From: Euryarchaeota archaeon UBA556
GTDB taxonomy: Archaea; Thermoplasmatota; Poseidoniia; Poseidoniales; Thalassarchaeaceae
DNA length: 7,791 nucleotides
Direction: 5' to 3'
Assembly: GCA_002494975.1 (NCBI GenBank)
Contig: DADI01000060.1
Span: forward strand, 3,134-10,924
The translations under genes were made by a program, and so were the position numbers. Position 1 is the stretch's first letter. Each line of letters opens with the position of its first letter. Of the stretch, positions 6,462 to 7,791 are shown in pieces. The notes under the pieces were generated by a model. That model was given only the letters and a program-made list of their open reading frames with translations, did not search any database and was not told the DNA's origin.

Positions 6462-6532
6462 AGGGAATCCCTCTATGGCTCTCTCGATGGCTTTTACATT
6501 AAGAACGGTGCGGAATAGTAATCTTAAGTAAA
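6462..6532 (-). promoter_or_regulatory. Probable promoter and leader of the TPR-truA operon
   Basis: A 71-nt gap separates the membrane protein gene from the TPR gene, larger than the 14-19 nt gaps inside the minus-strand operons. Minus-strand TTTACTTAAG (6532-6523) resembles an archaeal TATA element and would place transcription start near 6500 with a leader of roughly 40 nt. The perfect inverted repeat AGGGA-a-TCCCT (6462-6472) directly abuts the ATG and includes most of the ribosome-binding site. The call rests on motif and spacing only. Confidence 0.4.
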
Positions 6533-7462
6533 CTAATCATTTTGACCTAATAAATCGGGTCTACCATTTTCCAGATCTATCAATTCATTAGCTAATTCGT
6601 AAATAACCATTGGCTGTTTAATGCCAAAAAAGCATTCTGAGGGAGGCAATATAATCTCTTTACTAGATCTTTTATAAGAAATTAATAATTTGATTACATA
6701 GATGAATTTTTGAATCCCTGTTCTTTCATTATTGACCTTAGGGGAAACATCTGAGTTAATTTTTAAAATAGGTAAAACATTTCCAATACCAATTAATTTC
6801 CCAAAAATTGACTGTTGAGTAATCAGGTTTTCTAAATCTTCAAAGGAAATATTGATATGAGATTTATAGAAAATAAATTGACGTCTTTGAATATAGAGAT
6901 TTTTATCAGTCATTACATAAGAATATGAAAATTGAGATATTATTGAGAAAGTAAATATGATTAAAGAATTTATTATTCCTAGAGCTAAAAACCAAGTATC
7001 GAACCATTCAGGTACATTCAATGCTTCTCTTCCAATTAATAATAAAAACCAATCGACAATATTTATGATAAACCATGCAGAAGGTATCAAACCTATAAAA
7101 ACTAAGAAAAGTGAGATTTTGGTAGTTGATGTTGTAAAATTAAGGAAATAATTAATCCTAGCAAATATAATCATAACAACGACAAATGCAAATACGTCTA
7201 CTAAATCAAATAATTGATCTATTATACGTATGGCCATATTGAGATATCCGCTCTCTCCTTCGGCATAAACTGTCACTGCAACTCGGTAAAAACAGAAATG
7301 AATTAAGAAAACAAAAAGGGCTAGAAAATATCTTGGTAAATAAGATGAAAATGTAGGTTTACCTTTCCAAATAGGAACCTCTTTCTCAGAAATAAAAGAA
7401 AAATCGCCTCTAACTTCTTCATCATCAATTAATGACTTAAAACTAGAAATTAAATCTTCCAA
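6533..7462 (-). CDS. Four-helix membrane protein with C-terminal bacterial-PH-like (YdbS/DUF304) domain
   Basis: A 309-residue integral membrane protein of unknown function. After an acidic N-terminus comes EVPIWKGKPTF (28-38), the W-x-G-x-P motif often found before the first helix of bPH-domain membrane proteins. Hydrophobic helices lie at about 42-64, 86-108, 116-143 and 156-178. Residues 179-235 (SYVMTDKNLYIQRRQFIFYKSH, then F.DLENLITQQSIFGKLIGIGNVLPI) match the typical start of a bacterial PH domain: the VTD.RL strand, the I..V..QS turn and the LGIGNV strand. The domain probably runs to about 294. The only usable start is TTG: an in-frame stop lies just upstream and AAGGTGG (7470-7476) is 7 nt before it. 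It follows the partial gene to its right by 19 nt, so they are probably cotranscribed. Such proteins are thought to sit at the membrane, but their role is mostly unknown. The PH call is from pattern only. Confidence 0.82.
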   Translation of the reverse strand: MEDLISSFKSLIDDEEVRGDFSFISEKEVPIWKGKPTFSSYLPRYFLALFVFLIHFCFYRVAVTVYAEGESGYLNMAIRIIDQLFDLVDVFAFVVVMIIFARINYFLNFTTSTTKISLFLVFIGLIPSAWFIINIVDWFLLLIGREALNVPEWFDTWFLALGIINSLIIFTFSIISQFSYSYVMTDKNLYIQRRQFIFYKSHINISFEDLENLITQQSIFGKLIGIGNVLPILKINSDVSPKVNNERTGIQKFIYVIKLLISYKRSSKEIILPPSECFFGIKQPMVIYELANELIDLENGRPDLLGQND

Positions 7463-7481
7463 AAATATACCACCTTAATTA

Positions 7482-7791
7482 TCAATGAAGGAAACCCCAA
7501 GAATGTTCTGCATTACCGTGTATCCAAGAATAATCCGACTTAGTGCGTGTGCCATTTTCGTCTTTAATCACTATTTTTAATAATTGGAGAGGGTATTCAT
7601 TGTAAGTTAAATGACTGACCATACCTGCTCTAGTTGGCTGATCAAAAGTCCACTTAGCCCGAGATACCGCTCTAACTTCTAGAGCAATCTGTGTCCTTTC
7701 ATTCCAAACAGACACTCGGAATTTAGGCAAAGAATTACCATCATTATCAAATAAATTTTCATCACTAGAATCTGGTTTAATTAACTCAACT
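7482..7791 (-). CDS. Unknown protein, C-terminal part; 5' end beyond the window
   Basis: The frame stays open from the TGA at 7482-7484 to the right edge, giving the last 102 residues of a protein that begins outside the window. A TTG at 7730 could be taken as the start, but the reading frame continues upstream of it without a stop, with an acidic stretch (KPDSSDENLFDNDGN) and no ribosome-binding site before the TTG, so I treat the gene as 5'-truncated by the window edge. The visible part has several Trp residues, alternating hydrophobic and polar residues suggesting beta strands (KFRVSVW, IALEVRAVSRAKW, LQLLKIVIKD), and no hydrophobic helix. It ends in HGNAEHSWGFLH. I do not recognise the family. 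It lies 19 nt upstream of the bPH membrane gene, probably in one operon. Confidence 0.7.
   Translation of the reverse strand, partial: VELIKPDSSDENLFDNDGNSLPKFRVSVWNERTQIALEVRAVSRAKWTFDQPTRAGMVSHLTYNEYPLQLLKIVIKDENGTRTKSDYSWIHGNAEHSWGFLH

Noticed and set aside
7482..7730. Complete 82-residue protein starting at TTG 7730
   Set aside because: The frame continues without a stop to the right edge and there is no ribosome-binding site before the TTG, so the gene is more likely cut by the window.
1..7791. Defence island, CRISPR array, mobile element or prophage
   Set aside because: No spaced repeats, transposase, integrase, nuclease or helicase genes and no terminal inverted repeats were seen; the identified genes are mostly housekeeping.

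Overview
The window is A+T-rich and gene-dense, and almost certainly comes from an uncultivated archaeon. The best evidence is the CTP-dependent (DUF120-type) riboflavin kinase at 4596-5030, a family found in archaea. A probable leaderless ATG with a TATA-like element about 27 nt upstream (MBL gene at 3664) agrees with this, as do GTGAT- and GGAGG-type Shine-Dalgarno sites before other genes. Gene content and composition suggest a marine Thermoplasmatota-like lineage (for example Marine Group II/III). That placement is inference and no marker gene here fixes it. I see no tRNA, rRNA, CRISPR array, insertion sequence, integrase or phage gene, and no gene-free stretch over 300 bases.

Layout from left to right: citrate synthase (minus) is complete and ends 6 nt inside the left edge. 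A 154-nt divergent intergenic region separates it from an unrecognised four-helix membrane protein (plus), whose stop lies 3 nt from the stop of a convergent hotdog thioesterase. The thioesterase follows 2-amino-3-ketobutyrate CoA ligase (kbl) by 9 nt on the minus strand, forming a clear two-gene operon. A 98-nt divergent region then leads to the plus-strand pair of a PhnP/PqqB-like metallo-beta-lactamase-fold protein and ribK. RibK converges on truA with a 14-nt overlap of the coding ends. truA is the second gene of a minus-strand pair whose first gene encodes a TPR protein. Upstream of that pair, also on the minus strand, lie a four-helix membrane protein with a C-terminal bacterial-PH-like domain and the 3' part of an unknown gene that runs off the right edge.

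Functionally this is mostly housekeeping metabolism. Citrate synthase and Kbl both use acetyl-CoA, RibK makes FMN, and TruA modifies tRNA. The thioesterase probably hydrolyses an acyl-CoA, but its substrate cannot be read from sequence. I find no defence or mobile system. The points most worth a second look are the metal-site variant MBL protein upstream of ribK, the eukaryote-like active-site signatures of the citrate synthase, the kbl-thioesterase pairing without threonine dehydrogenase, and the two unassigned membrane proteins. Several starts in the minus-strand genes are TTG with good ribosome-binding sites.
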